A stretch of DNA of 27,385 bases from Chara braunii (Eukaryota > Streptophyta > Charophyceae > Charales > Characeae), in assembly GCA_003427395.1 (NCBI GenBank), contig BFEA01000234.1, positions 1,648,666-1,676,050 of the forward strand, read 5' to 3'. The notes beneath the pieces are model-generated. The model worked only from the letters and a program-made list of their open reading frames with translations. It had not been told where the DNA came from and ran no database searches. The translations under genes were made by a program, and so were the position numbers. This document shows, in pieces, positions 17,649-25,730 of the stretch (positions are counted from its first letter, which is position 1; every line of letters begins with the position of its first letter).

Positions 17649-17818
17649 CCCCGGGGGCGAGGTCCCACTAGCAAAGAGGATTGGATTGTACACCTGAATT
17701 TGGACTTGTTTGTGGAAAGGTGCAGAATGTTGAGATTGACCTGCTTTTCGGCATCTCTGCTCTAAAACACGTCCAGATTCAGGATAACCCCTTTTGCTAG
17801 TGGACCTCACCCCGGGAG
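17649..17818 (+). mobile_element. Foldback element 1 of the GGTCCCACTAGC family
   Basis: Left arm CGAGGTCCCACTAGCAAAGA, then GGATTGGAT, then CCTGAATTTGGAC. Right arm GTCCAGATTCAGG, then TTTTGCTAGTGGACCTC. Arms pair over about 50 bases, and the flanks CCCCGGGG and CCCCGGGA extend the match. The interior holds GAGATTGACCTGCTTTTCGG, shared with the member at 22888. Non-coding. Confidence 0.8.
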
Positions 17819-17824
17819 GCTTCA

Positions 17825-17867
17825 ACAACTCCAGCGCTTATCAACTGAGCTAGGCTAGGCCCGTTGG
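17825..17867 (-). mobile_element. SINE-like tRNA head, minus strand
   Basis: The reverse complement reads ACCAACGGGCCTAGCCTAGC followed by TCAGTTGATAAGCGCTGG. This is the same head as at 7889 and 9988, with a 4-base duplication CTAG in the A box. No B box was found nearby. Confidence 0.5.
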
Positions 17868-18170
17868 TCCGCACCTCTGCCCTCGCCATCGCCACTTGTA
17901 CTCGAGGGTGTTCGGGCCTCACCGCAGTACTCACCAAAATGTGCTTTAAAAATGAGGGTGAATTTTTGGCAAAACGTGGACAGATTCAGAGCCATAATAT
18001 TTTGTCTTTTGTGCATTTGGTGAGCGGTGGGGCGAGCCCCCAAACACGCTCCTCTTGCTACTCGCGTCCGTTGCAACAGTGAGGGCAACAGTGAGGGCAT
18101 ACTTTTGATGCCGCGTCCTGGATTTCTATTCAAGAGCTGTCAGATTCACTCTCGAAAAGGCCGAGAGTGA
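17868..18170. other. Decayed fragments of the neighbouring small-element families
   Basis: 17940-18030 shares GTCTTTTGTGCA, the 'AAATGTGC' start and the 'GCCAT(A/G)AT' middle with the element at 18171. 18085-18170 (GTGAGGGCATACT; TCAAGAGCTGTCAGATTCAC; TCTCGAAAAGGCCGAGAG) resembles internal parts of the elements at 18294 and 19188. No gene. Confidence 0.5.
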
Positions 18171-18292
18171 GGTCCTGTCTGCACTACTCTGGAAATGTGC
18201 AAAACGAGAGTCAATCTTCCTTTAGAATATGGAAAGATACACGGCCATGATTTTTGTCTTTTGTGCACGTCAAGAGTAGTGCAGCTAGGCCC
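18171..18292 (+). mobile_element. 122-bp GGGCC-ended MITE with TGA target duplication
   Basis: Left end GGTCCTGTCTGCACTACTC and right end GAGTAGTGCAGCTAGGCCC are inverted repeats. TGA flanks it on both sides (18168-18170 and 18293-18295). The interior CAAAACGAGAGTCAATCTTC, then AAAGATACACGGCCATGATT, is present in reverse at 26278-26380. GGGCC-type ends with a 3-bp TNA duplication fit Tourist/PIF-Harbinger MITEs. Confidence 0.8.
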
Positions 18293-18293
18293 T

Positions 18294-18694
18294 GAGCCTC
18301 GCTGCACTACGCTAGACTCTCGAATTTTCGAGAGTGCATCATGGCTGCACTTACTCTCCATCGGGAAACTCTGGCAACCCGATAGAGAGCTGTCAGAAGG
18401 CATGCTACAATGCCACTCTCGAAACGTCGAGAGTCTCCCGCCTGCAAAAACTGGATTTGCAAGTGTCCTTGGGAGTTGCCCGCCGACAGGCTGGCGGCCA
18501 GACTTTGTCGCGTAGCGCAGTGGCGCCGCTCTTCAGTCGAGTAGGACGAAGCCCAGGGTTTCGAGAGTTCATCTAGTGTCACAGGTTCGAGAGTAAGTGC
18601 AGCGAAGGCGTGTATTTCGAGAGTTTCGCCTCTCTGACAATGCTAGTCGAACTCTCGAAATATTTCGAGAGTCTAGAGTAGTGCAGCGAGGCCC
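18294..18694 (+). mobile_element. GGGCC-ended element rich in CTCTCGAA palindromes
   Basis: Left end GAGCCTCGCTGCACTAC and right end GTAGTGCAGCGAGGCCC match at 16 of 17 positions. A sub-terminal copy GGCTGCACTTACTC lies 40 bases in, with an inverted partner GAGTAAGTGCAGC near 18593. Palindromes built on CTCTCGAA/TTCGAGAG recur (ACTCTCGAATTTTCGAGAGT at 18317; CTCTCGAAATATTTCGAGAG at 18652). It abuts the previous element directly. Confidence 0.75.
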
Positions 18695-18707
18695 ATTGCT
18701 GCACTAA

Positions 18708-19184
18708 GGGCCTCGCTGCACTACTCATGACTCATGAAAAAAGTCAAGAGTGCAACATGAGTGGCCTAGAGTTCCGTCGTGGCTGCACTTACTCTAGATA
18801 GTCCCGCTCATGAAGCACTCTTGTCACGCTCTTGTGAATCCTGGAGTGCAGTGCAGCCTGGTTTGTCCATCCAGACCCAGACTCGCTCTAGAAATCCCGC
18901 ACCCTTTCAAGAAACCATCCGACCACCCTTGCGAAAACCGTGGTTGCAGGCAGGCGTGCAAGAGCGCTCTAGCAAGTCTTCGGCCGCAGCTTTAAAAAAA
19001 AAAAAAGAAAAAAGAAAAAAGAAAAAGAGTAGTGCAGCGGCAACAGCGCTTGACCGATGCAAGAGTAACATCTGACAGCTCTTGGCAACAGGTCTTGATG
19101 GATGCAAGAGTAACGTCTGACAGCTCTTGGCAACAGTGCGCAGCTCATGAAAAATCACATTTCATGAGTAGTGCAGCGAGGCCC
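18708..19184 (+). mobile_element. 477-bp MITE with perfect 23-bp ends and TAA target duplication
   Basis: Left end GGGCCTCGCTGCACTACTCA plus TGA (18708-18730) is exactly inverted at 19162-19184. TAA precedes (18705-18707) and follows (19185-19187). A sub-terminal GGCTGCACTTACTC is at about 18781. Internal A-rich tract at 18993-19026. No coding sequence. GGGCC ends with TAA duplications are the hallmark of Tourist-like PIF/Harbinger MITEs. Confidence 0.85.
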
Positions 19185-19187
19185 TAA

Positions 19188-19691
19188 GGGTCTCGCTTCA
19201 CTACTCTAGAAACCGGCCATTTCTTGAGAGAGGCACTGCTCCACTTACTCTAGATGCCAGGTCTGGAATTCGGGTTCTTGAGCTGGCAGTATCACTCGCG
19301 AAAATGGCGAGAATCTGTCGTCGCTCCACTACCTCATGAAACACACTCACGAAAATGCATTTCTTGAGTTGTCAGAACCTCCTCTCCCATGGCACTCTTG
19401 ATGATCCGAGAGCTCCCGCCTGCAGCGGCAGGAATTTTAAGGGAGGCAACCCGGACCTCCGAAAGTTGAGCATTTTTATGGAGTGCACCTGGAGTCTGGG
19501 CGGACAACAACATGCTGGCCGTGTCGTGTAGCTCTCTCAAAGAGCGGTCTGACATCTGAGAGGCCTTCTTGAATTTGACCTTCTAGAGTAAGTGGAGCAA
19601 TGTTCTCTTTTTCAGTCGTTTCTAGAGTCTGACAGCTCTAGACTCTCTCTCGAAAATCTTCGAGAGTCTGGAGTAGTGGAGCGAGACCCTA
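19188..19691 (+). mobile_element. 504-bp MITE abutting the previous one, TAA target duplication
   Basis: Left end GGGTCTCGCTTCACTACTC and right end GAGTAGTGGAGCGAGACCC are inverted with one mismatch. TAA flanks both sides (19185-19187, shared with the neighbour, and 19692-19694). The sub-terminal motif is here CTCCACTTACTC / GAGTAAGTGGAG, so TIR and sub-terminal copies have changed together (TGCAC to TCCAC or TTCAC). Confidence 0.83.
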
Positions 19692-20550
19692 ACTGTGGAA
19701 AACTGCTCTTGGTCCGGCGCTTCAAGAGGTGTCAGAAATGGCCCATCTGACGAGCTCTTGAAGTTTCCACAGTTCCCGCCTGCAGGAGCTTTTTTTTCGA
19801 AGGAGGCCGACAGGTCCCTTCATGCGGTTTGCAAATTCGAGATTTGGCCTCCGGTCTCAGTGGACAAATCGTCGCTGCCCTGTCGTGTAGTGTCTGTCCG
19901 ACAGTAGAGAATGCTCACGAGAGTCGAGAGTCCGGAGTAAGTGCAGCGACGACAGCACTTGATGCCAATCCAGGAGACTGACAGCACTAGAAGAACTCTT
20001 GAAAATTTTCATGTGTCTAGTCGAAAGGCAAAAAACTTCGACAGCTGTCAGAACAATCTGTGCCCTCAGTTTGCCGATGCCAGAACGACGCTGGCCGGAG
20101 CTGGGGTGTCACCCTGTAACCTGCAATGGCAGGAGTGTGAGGCCTTGTAGAGAGATCTGGGGTTTGCCGAGGGAGGAAGGTAAGCCAGTGGGGAATTGTG
20201 GGGGACCGCCTTGACACCCTATGGGGTCTGGGATAGTCTTGGTGGCGAGAAGAGGTCAGCTATGGATGATGTTGGTCTGGTCAGTACTGTCTTTGAGTAG
20301 TAATGTCCCGGTATAGGGAGGGCTAGGAGTTGCTCTATATTTAGGAAACTGGAATGGCTGATATAGCATAGTATTCAATTTTTTAGTTCTTCATCAAAAA
20401 AGATTCTTAGCCGAAGCCGGGTAATGGCCCCAGCACCTCATATGTTGTGTAATAATTCATATGGAACGCTGGACCCGGTTTCCAGCACGTGCTGCTCCCC
20501 ACGGATAGATTGGAGCAAATTGTCCCAAGAAAATAATAATAATAAAAAAA
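19692..20550. other. Partial GGGCC-family element, then unassigned DNA
   Basis: 19695-19960 carries internal words of the same family (TTCCCGCCTGCAGGAGC; GTCGTGTAGTGTC; GAGTAAGTGCAGCGACGAC) but no left terminus. 20150-20405 is unassigned; its end, TTCTTCATCAAAAAAGATTC, could be a LINE 3' tail. 20458-20540 (minus) is a repeat shared with 8870-8940. Open frames are short and unsupported. Confidence 0.45.
20458..20540 (-). repeat. Interspersed repeat shared with 8870-8990
   Basis: The reverse complement reads GGGACAATTTGCTCCAATCT, then ATCC, then GTGGGGAGCAGCACGTGCTGG. At 8880 and 9626 the corresponding words are GGAACAATGCTCCAAATCTA, TTCA, TGGGGAGCAGCGCATAGTGGG. Both are preceded by a T-rich tract. 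Confidence 0.65.
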
Positions 20551-21600
20551 ATTGACAGCCTCCATTCGACAGTTTGCTCCCCTTTCGCCACAGAGCACTG
20601 TAGAGTGCACACATTTGTGAAAGAAAGATGGAAAAAGACGAACGCGCCTGAGGGTACGACAAGCATCAGTCCATCCTGACCTAACCCCACTCACCAAATT
20701 TCGAACGGAAGAGGCTCGCCACACAGGCTGTCGAAAACTCTTTGAGTTCCGACAGGTGTCAGAAAAAAAATTCGAAAGTCAGTGGTCGACAGTTTTCCCC
20801 CCCTTCGCCACACAGGCTGCCGAGGGGCAAGATTTTTGGTCATGGCCAGGCGGACGGGCGTCACGGAACAGTCCCTGACAATGCAAATTCGAATGCAATT
20901 TTTGAAAGGTCAGCGGGGCAGTGTCGAATTTTCGTCACCTGCAGGCAGGAGAAAACGGTTGCTGGAGGGCGGCTGTCGAAAGTACCATTCTGACACCTGT
21001 CGAAAGTTTTTTGAGCCGCAATCTTCGAAAGTCTGTGTGGCGATGCAAAATTGTCGAAAACTGGGTTTTCGACAGCCTGCGTGGCGAGGCCCGAAGTCGA
21101 CGGCGCAGCCGAGGACTGCCGAAAGCATGGGAGTAGCAGGCTGGATGGGGATTGAACAACTTTCGACAGGAGGTGTCGAGGAGCAGTCTCTGACAACTGG
21201 CGAATTTTCTTCCCGTCTGAGGGCCTCGCCGCACCACTGTCGAAAATGCGAAAATGCGATTTTCGACAGTTCCTCTTCGCCACACTCTTTGCCACACAGG
21301 CTGTCGAAGTCGGAGACGGGAAGAAAATTTGTGAGTTGTCAGAGAATGCTTCCCGACACCTCCTGTCGAAAGTTGTTGAATCCCCACCCAGCCTGCTACT
21401 CCGAAGCTTTTGACAGCCCTCGGCTGCGCCGTCGACTTCACTTCGAAATTTGGTGAGTGGGGGTAAGGTCGGGATGGACTGATGCTTGTCATACCCTCAG
21501 GCGCCTTCGTCCTTTTCCATCTTGCTTTCACAAGTGCGTGCACTCTACAGTGCTGCTGTGTGGCAAAGGGGGGCAAACTGTCGAATGGAGGCTGTCGAAT
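20551..21600. repeat. Large interrupted inverted repeat
   Basis: 20551-20706 is the inverse of 21439-21600 (shared words CAGCCTCCATTCGACAGTTT; GACAAGCATCAGTCCATCC; CTCACCAAATTTCGAA). 21089-21219 is the inverse of 21304-21438 (GTCGACGGCGCAGCCGAGG; ATCCCCACCCAGCCTGCTAC). The loop is 21220-21303. The right arm is continuous, while the left arm is split exactly by the TIR element at 20713-21091. Mismatches are scattered, so the arms are old or evolve fast. Confidence 0.85.
20713..21091 (+). mobile_element. TIR element inserted in the left arm of the large inverted repeat
   Basis: Left end GGCTCGCCACACAGGCTGTC followed by GAAAA; right end TTTTCGACAGCCTGCGTGGC followed by GAGGCC. 24 of 26 positions pair. 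CGAA occurs on both sides (20702-20705 and 21092-21095), as a possible 4-bp duplication or chance. The interior carries repeated CTGTCGAAA/TTTCGACAG words. Its absence from the right arm shows that it inserted after the arms formed. Confidence 0.75.
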
Positions 21601-21660
21601 TTGTTCTGACAGCCGTCAAATTTTTTCGCCTTTCGACTGTGGTGTGGCGAGGCCCTCAGA
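21216..21660 (+). mobile_element. 445-bp element with GAGGGCCTCGCC ends
   Basis: Left end TCTGAGGGCCTCGCCGCACC (21216 on) and right end (21639-21660) pair at 21 of 22 positions. Inside is ACTGTCGAAAATGCG followed by CGATTTTCGACAGT. It contains the loop and the right arm of the large inverted repeat, so the inverted repeat is plausibly two copies of this element in opposite orientation, the left one truncated. Flanks read TCTGA and TCAGA, so no direct 3-bp duplication is seen. Confidence 0.65.
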
Positions 21661-21782
21661 CTTCGACAGCCTGTGTGGCGAAGAGAAACTGTTTAAAATC
21701 GCATTTTTTTGGACAGTGGTGCGGCGAGGCCCTTACACTACTAGCACTTTATTTACTTATTTCCGGAGTCCGGCGGAGTTGT

Positions 21783-21912
21783 GGCCAATTGCATACAGCG
21801 ACTGCCCTAAATGCGGTCAGATACATTTAAGAGCGCGGCCAATTGCATGCATGTCTGGCCCTAAATGCGGTCAGATACATTGAAGATGGTGCCGGTGTGA
21901 GTATGCCTTGAG
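21783..21912 (-). mobile_element. Decayed GCATACTCACAC MITE with 55-bp internal duplication
   Basis: The right end GGTGTGAGTATGCCTTGAG matches the family end. The segment GGCCAATTGCAT to GCGGTCAGATACATT is present twice (21783 and 21838, period about 55), and it corresponds inversely to AATGTATCTGACTGCAATTA of 10162-10297. The left end is unclear. Confidence 0.6.
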
Positions 21913-22440
21913 AGAGAACAGTTGACAGCAAAGCCGTTGTAATGTACCCCCAACTGCAACGCTGAACAGCCCACATACATTTCAAATCCTGCGGAGAGCA
22001 TGATGGGGCATAGATCGCCACACCACTCTCCAGATGCGCAAAATGTAGTCACTCTGACTTTTCAAAAGAAATCTTTTCTGTCAAATCCGGACACAGGACG
22101 GCCGCCTTTCAGGCTTGGTGAGCGCCCCCCCTTCAAAANAAAAAAAAAAAAAACAAAAAAAAAAACACTGGCTTAAAGTGCTTCCACGTGTTCACGTGAA
22201 ATCCATAGTTAAAAGGCAGAACCAGCGTCTCGTTTCTCGGTGGTCAGCGCTTTCGGGTTTGGTGGGAGAGTCCAGCAAGACCCTGGCGATGCCATCGGAG
22301 CTGCATTTCTCTTCCTTGTTGCCTCTGAGCTGATGATGCAAAGTCCTGCTGCTGTTTCTCTCTTTTTTTTCTTTTTTTCTTTTTCTCTTCTTTTTCTCTT
22401 GTTCTTTGTCTGGGCAGAGTCACGAAACAGTTTGATTCAG
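21913..22440. other. No gene seen; single N at 22139
   Basis: Unassigned sequence. A lone N lies in an A-rich tract (22139), probably a contig join. CCACGTGTTCACGTGAA (about 22183-22199) is a double CACGTG/CACGTGA word. A T/C-rich tract spans 22360-22405. Confidence 0.5.
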
Positions 22441-22441
22441 C

Positions 22442-22735
22442 GGCCTAGCTCAGTTGGTAAGGCATGCAAGTGGCATTCAGGGGAGGCACAGTGACAGGCC
22501 CATCAAAGAAGCTCGGTCCTGATGCTACCGGCTGACTCCTGGCCGGTATCGCCCACCTGCTGTAGCAGGTGTCGCACCTGCTGGTGGGTGCAGCTCCCGC
22601 ATGTTCCCTCGTTGGAGGCTTGAGCACGGATGTGGCTGCTACGGGGTTCCCCGTAATGCTATAATGACAATAAAAAAGGCCTGAAAGGCTGTCCTGTCCA
22701 GATCTGACAGGTAATTGAATTTGTTGGGCTTCAAG
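22442..22735 (+). mobile_element. SINE-like repeat with tRNA head, copy 1
   Basis: It begins GGCCTAGCTCAGTTGGTAAG, a tRNA D-arm/A-box sequence. The body (22513 on) contains CCTGATGCTACCGGCTGA, CGCCCACCTGCTG, GGTGCAGCTCCCGCATGTTC, CTTGAGCACGGATGTGGCTG, GGCCTGAAAGGCTGTCCTGT and GTTGGGCTTCAAG. A copy lacking the head is at 24376. CCTGCTGTAGCAGG at 22556 is a small palindrome. Confidence 0.65.
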
Positions 22736-22887
22736 AATTAGCCTTATTAAAAAATAAAAAAATAATAAAAAAAGGAAACAGTTTGAAAAAAGAAAAAAGA
22801 ACAGTTTGAAAATGCACTTCAGGCAATCCTGCGAACACAACACACCCCCACGTGACGCCACCAGACCCGAAACCTAGGTTGTATAGG

Positions 22888-23029
22888 GGCGCAGTCCCAC
22901 TAGCAAACAGGATGGGATAGAATGCCTGAATCTGGACAGGTTATGGAGATGTACAGGAATAGAGATTGAACTGCTTTTCTGCATCTCTGCATAAAACACA
23001 TACAGATTCAGGAGCTCGATCCTATCCTT
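22888..23029 (+). mobile_element. Foldback element 2 of the GGTCCCACTAGC family
   Basis: Left arm GCAGTCCCACTAGCAAACAG, then GATGGGATAGAATGCCTGAA, then TCTGGAC. Right arm ACAGATTCAGGAGCTCGATC, then CTATCC, but the terminal CTAGTGGGACC is replaced by a T run. In reverse orientation it is nearly identical to the member at 26062, including GAGATTGAACTGCTTTTCTG. Confidence 0.78.
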
Positions 23030-23033
23030 TTTT

Positions 23034-23423
23034 TTTTCAACTGCTTTCATATTAAATAACAAGGATTGGGGCCAGGGCCCCCACAATTCACCCCGCCGGA
23101 AAACAGTACCAGACTGGAAAACAGGTCCAGTGCCCTCAAAAGCAGAGATAGAAAAACAGGCTGGAAACCAGGTTCAGTGTCCTTTCCAGAAAGACACACT
23201 TCTAGGAAGTGGAGAACCTTTTCAAAAAAAAAAAAAAAAAGAAAAGTAGAGAACCACTCAACCCAAGTGGGACCTCCGCCTGGGCCATTTTACATCAAGA
23301 GTGCATTTTCATTTTCAAACTGAAACCCTCGCTGCACCCGAATTTAAATTTCTCTTTTTTTTCTTTTTAAAGTTTTTTTTTTTCTTCTCTCCACTGAACA
23401 AGTAGGGCTGTGCATTGTTATCC
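23034..23423. other. No gene seen
   Basis: Unassigned. It contains the repeated words CTGGAAAACAGGTCCAGTG (about 23116) and CTGGAAACCAGGTTCAGTG (about 23161) at period about 45, an A tract (23224-23240) and T-rich tracts (23350-23390). Confidence 0.5.
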
Positions 23424-23490
23424 GGCGGCGTAGCTGACTTGGTAAGACACACAAGTGGCATTTAGGAGGTCATGGGTTCAATCCTCATTC
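23424..23490 (+). mobile_element. SINE-like tRNA head with B box
   Basis: GGCGGCGTAGCTGACTTGGT, then AAGACACACAAGTGGCATTT, then a B-box-like GGGTTCAATCC at 23474-23484. The middle word AAGTGGCATT is shared with the head at 22442. Arms do not pair as in a tRNA. It directly precedes a TIR element starting at 23495. Confidence 0.55.
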
Positions 23491-23494
23491 ACCT

Positions 23495-23942
23495 GAGGGC
23501 CTAGTTGCACTACTCGCCATCCGTCACATTTCGTGGCAGATGCGTGGAGAGTGAAAAAAATGAGAATGGTGTCGGACTCGAGGCCTGGTTGCACTTACTC
23601 GCCACTATATTTCTTCTACAGAAAAGTTAGATTTTGTTGTCTACCTGATGTCGACTGTTGACTCGTGAAGCCCTGCACTCTCCAGAAAGTTGTTTTGTGG
23701 AGAGGTCCGAGGACCACCACTCTCCACAAACAGCTGTGCACAGGCAGGGAAACCGAATTCACTCCCCACAGCTTGTGTCGACGGTGCGGCGAGCCGTTTG
23801 ACACATTTTGCATTCGCCAAGTTTGGCGCGTAAGTGCAACCAGGCGCCTACTCGACAAACTTGGCCTATGGTTTAAAAAAATAAAAAAAAATAAAAAAAA
23901 TAAAAAAAATTGGCCTATGGAGAGTAGTGCAACTAGGCCCTC
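23495..23942 (+). mobile_element. 448-bp element with perfect 21-bp ends and nested inner repeats
   Basis: GAGGGCCTAGTTGCACTACT plus C (23495-23515) is exactly inverted at 23922-23942. A second, inner inverted pair is GGCCTGGTTGCACTTAC (about 23582) and GTAAGTGCAACCAGGCGCC (about 23830). The interior holds AAAAATA-type tracts (23874-23910) flanked by direct repeats of TTGGCCTATGG. It belongs to the same superfamily as 18171-19691 (terminal TGCACTACTC, sub-terminal TGCACTTACTC). No matching 3-bp target duplication (TGA against TCC). Confidence 0.82.
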
Positions 23943-24189
23943 CCTCACGTACCTTCCCGGGCAAGCCTGGCGCCCGCCACCTAGAGATAGGCCATTGGTC
24001 CCCCCGAGAGGAGGCTTGAACACGAAGAAATGGTTTGAACCTTTTTTTTTTTTTTAACTATACTCTTCTCTCAATTTTCCCCCCTATGCCTATAGGTAGG
24101 AGTAGTGATAGGTAGGTAGTGTGAGAAATGGTTTCAACTTTGAAGGTATCTTGTGTGTAGTTTTTATTCTGTAATCAAGAAAAAAAAAG
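23943..24189. other. No gene seen
   Basis: Unassigned DNA. The stretch 24090-24188, with repeated GGTAGG and TAGTG words and ending TTTATTCTGTAATCAAGAAA, could be the 3' tail of a LINE. Confidence 0.4.
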
Positions 24190-24259
24190 GGCCACCTTAA
24201 AGGTTCCCACGAGAAAAAGAAACAAAGGAAAAAAAAGGGCTACTTTAAAAGTTCCCACG

Positions 24260-24291
<32 letters not shown>

Positions 24292-24330
24292 CGGCTACTT
24301 CAGAAGTTCCCACGAGAAAAAGAAAGAAAG
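24190..24330 (+). repeat. Three tandem units GCTACTTTAAAAGTTCCCACGA with A-rich spacers
   Basis: GCCACCTTAAAGGTTCCCAC (24191), GCTACTTTAAAAGTTCCCAC (24239) and GCTACTTCAGAAGTTCCCAC (24294), each followed by an A-rich run. Each unit contains a small palindrome, CTTTAAAAG or similar. Length differences come from the A runs. Confidence 0.85.
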
Positions 24331-24375
24331 AAAAAAAAAAGCAGCGACTGCTGATGCTGACAAGGGGGAGGGGAC

Positions 24376-24662
24376 CGGAGGGCAGGCACAGCCACTGACC
24401 CATAGAAATCCCATAGTAGAAGTCCTGATGCTACCGGCTGACCCCTGGTCGGTATCCCCCACCTGTTGTGTTGTGGCGTGGCAGGTATCGCCCACCTGCT
24501 GGTGGGTGCAGCTCCCACATGTTCCCTCGTTGAAGGCTTGAGCACGGACGTGGCTGCTACGAGAATCCCCGTAATACTATAATTAAGACAATAAAAAAAA
24601 AAAAGGCCTGAAAGGCTGTCCTGTACAGATTCGACAGGTAGTTGAATTGGTTGGGCTTAAAC
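24376..24662 (+). mobile_element. SINE-like repeat, copy 2, head missing
   Basis: From GGCAGGCACAGCCACTGACC on it parallels 22480-22735: CCTGATGCTACCGGCTGACC, GGGTGCAGCTCCCACATGTT, CTTGAGCACGGACGTGGCTG, CCTGAAAGGCTGTCCTGTAC, GTTGGGCTTAAAC. The tRNA-like head is not present. The CACCTG region is expanded (TTGTGTTGTGGCGTGGCAGG). Confidence 0.7.
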
Positions 24663-25463
24663 AACCCCTACCTTTCCCATATGTCCGCCGCAGGCATCTA
24701 GTAACCTACTCCTGAAAAATAGCCCCCGCCGGCGCATGGCAGCTGAATTTTAATTTGAGGCCGGCGGCCCCACGTATGAGAAAGGTAGGGGAGGTTTAAA
24801 AAGAAAAAAAAAAAAGAAAAAAAAAAGAAAAAGAAAAGAAAAAGAAAAAAGAAAAAAGAAAAAGAAAAAAAAAAGAAAAAAAAAAAAGAAAAAAGGTTTT
24901 GATGTTTGATCGACGTGTGGGGCAGCTGTGCATAAGCAGTAGTACTATGTAGTTGGTTGGTTGTTGAGGTTATGGGCACAAACACCAAACGAAAAATGAA
25001 ACAAAGTGCATCTTCCCACAGAAAATGGACAGGTTCATGGGTTTGCTATAAATAGTGAAGAGTGCATTTTGCCACCTTTTATGGGCGATGCACTTCTTTG
25101 GTTTTTAAGGCCCGAGCTTTCATTGAACAAGTGGGGCTGTGCATCATAAGGAGAAAGTTCTCGCGGTTTTGATGTTCGGTGCGGCCCTTGTGGGGCTGTG
25201 CATAAGCATAATAGGGGCAGAGTGGAACTTCAAATTTGTTCCTCTTTTTCTGTGGTGCAATCTGTTAGCTCCCTTAGTGGACAGAGTGGGCCTTTTGTTC
25301 ATCCCTTTTTTTTTTTCTTTTTTTTTTTTTGTCTGTTTGTTTGTTTGTTTTTGTTTAAGAAAAGGAAGATTTCATTTCATTGTATGCTGGGAAACGGCGC
25401 CCCCCACATCATTACCCACGGCCTGAGGGGATGAGCCTGTGGTTCTCACTCCACTACTGTCCG
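24663..25463. other. No gene seen
   Basis: An A/G-rich tract lies at 24798-24896. An inverted pair, CCTACCTTTCCCATATG (24668) and ATGAGAAAGGTAGGGGAGG (24776), flanks about 100 bases. The segment near 24897 (TTTTGATGTTTGATCG; GCTGTGCATAAGCA) is repeated in diverged form near 25165 (TTTTGATGTTCGGTGCG; GCTGTGCATAAGCA). Several short frames, none recognisable. Confidence 0.5.
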
Positions 25464-25511
25464 CTGTACAAATTTCTGGACAGTTCACTGTACAAATTTC
25501 TGGACAGTTCA
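25464..25511 (+). repeat. Exact 24-bp tandem duplication
   Basis: CTGTACAAATTTCTGGACAG plus TTCA occurs twice with no spacer. Confidence 0.95.
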
Positions 25512-25730
25512 AGGACAGCAGTCAGAGAGTTCAAAATCTGGAAAACGCGGCATAGCTGCACTTACTCTCCGCCGTCCACCTCTCAATTTTTTTTTTCTTC
25601 TGAACAAGTAGGGAGCGCTCCCCACCTATAGAAAGGATGAAGGGAAAAAAAAGAAAAAAGAAAAAAAAGAAAGAAAGAAAGAAAGGATGAACGACCATAT
25701 GTAACCACACGCGTAGAAGGCAGTAACCAG
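25512..25730. other. No gene seen
   Basis: It includes an isolated sub-terminal motif of the GGGCC element family (AGCTGCACTTACTC at about 25555) and a GAAA-rich tract (25635-25685). Confidence 0.45.

Noticed and set aside
20861-21576. Minus- and plus-strand frames of 140-220 codons in the large inverted repeat
   Set aside because: They arise from non-coding foldback sequence; the peptides on both arms are mirror translations of the same repeat and match no family.
24698-24988. Phe/Ser-rich minus-strand frame over the A/G tract
   Set aside because: Translation of a homopurine tract, not a protein.
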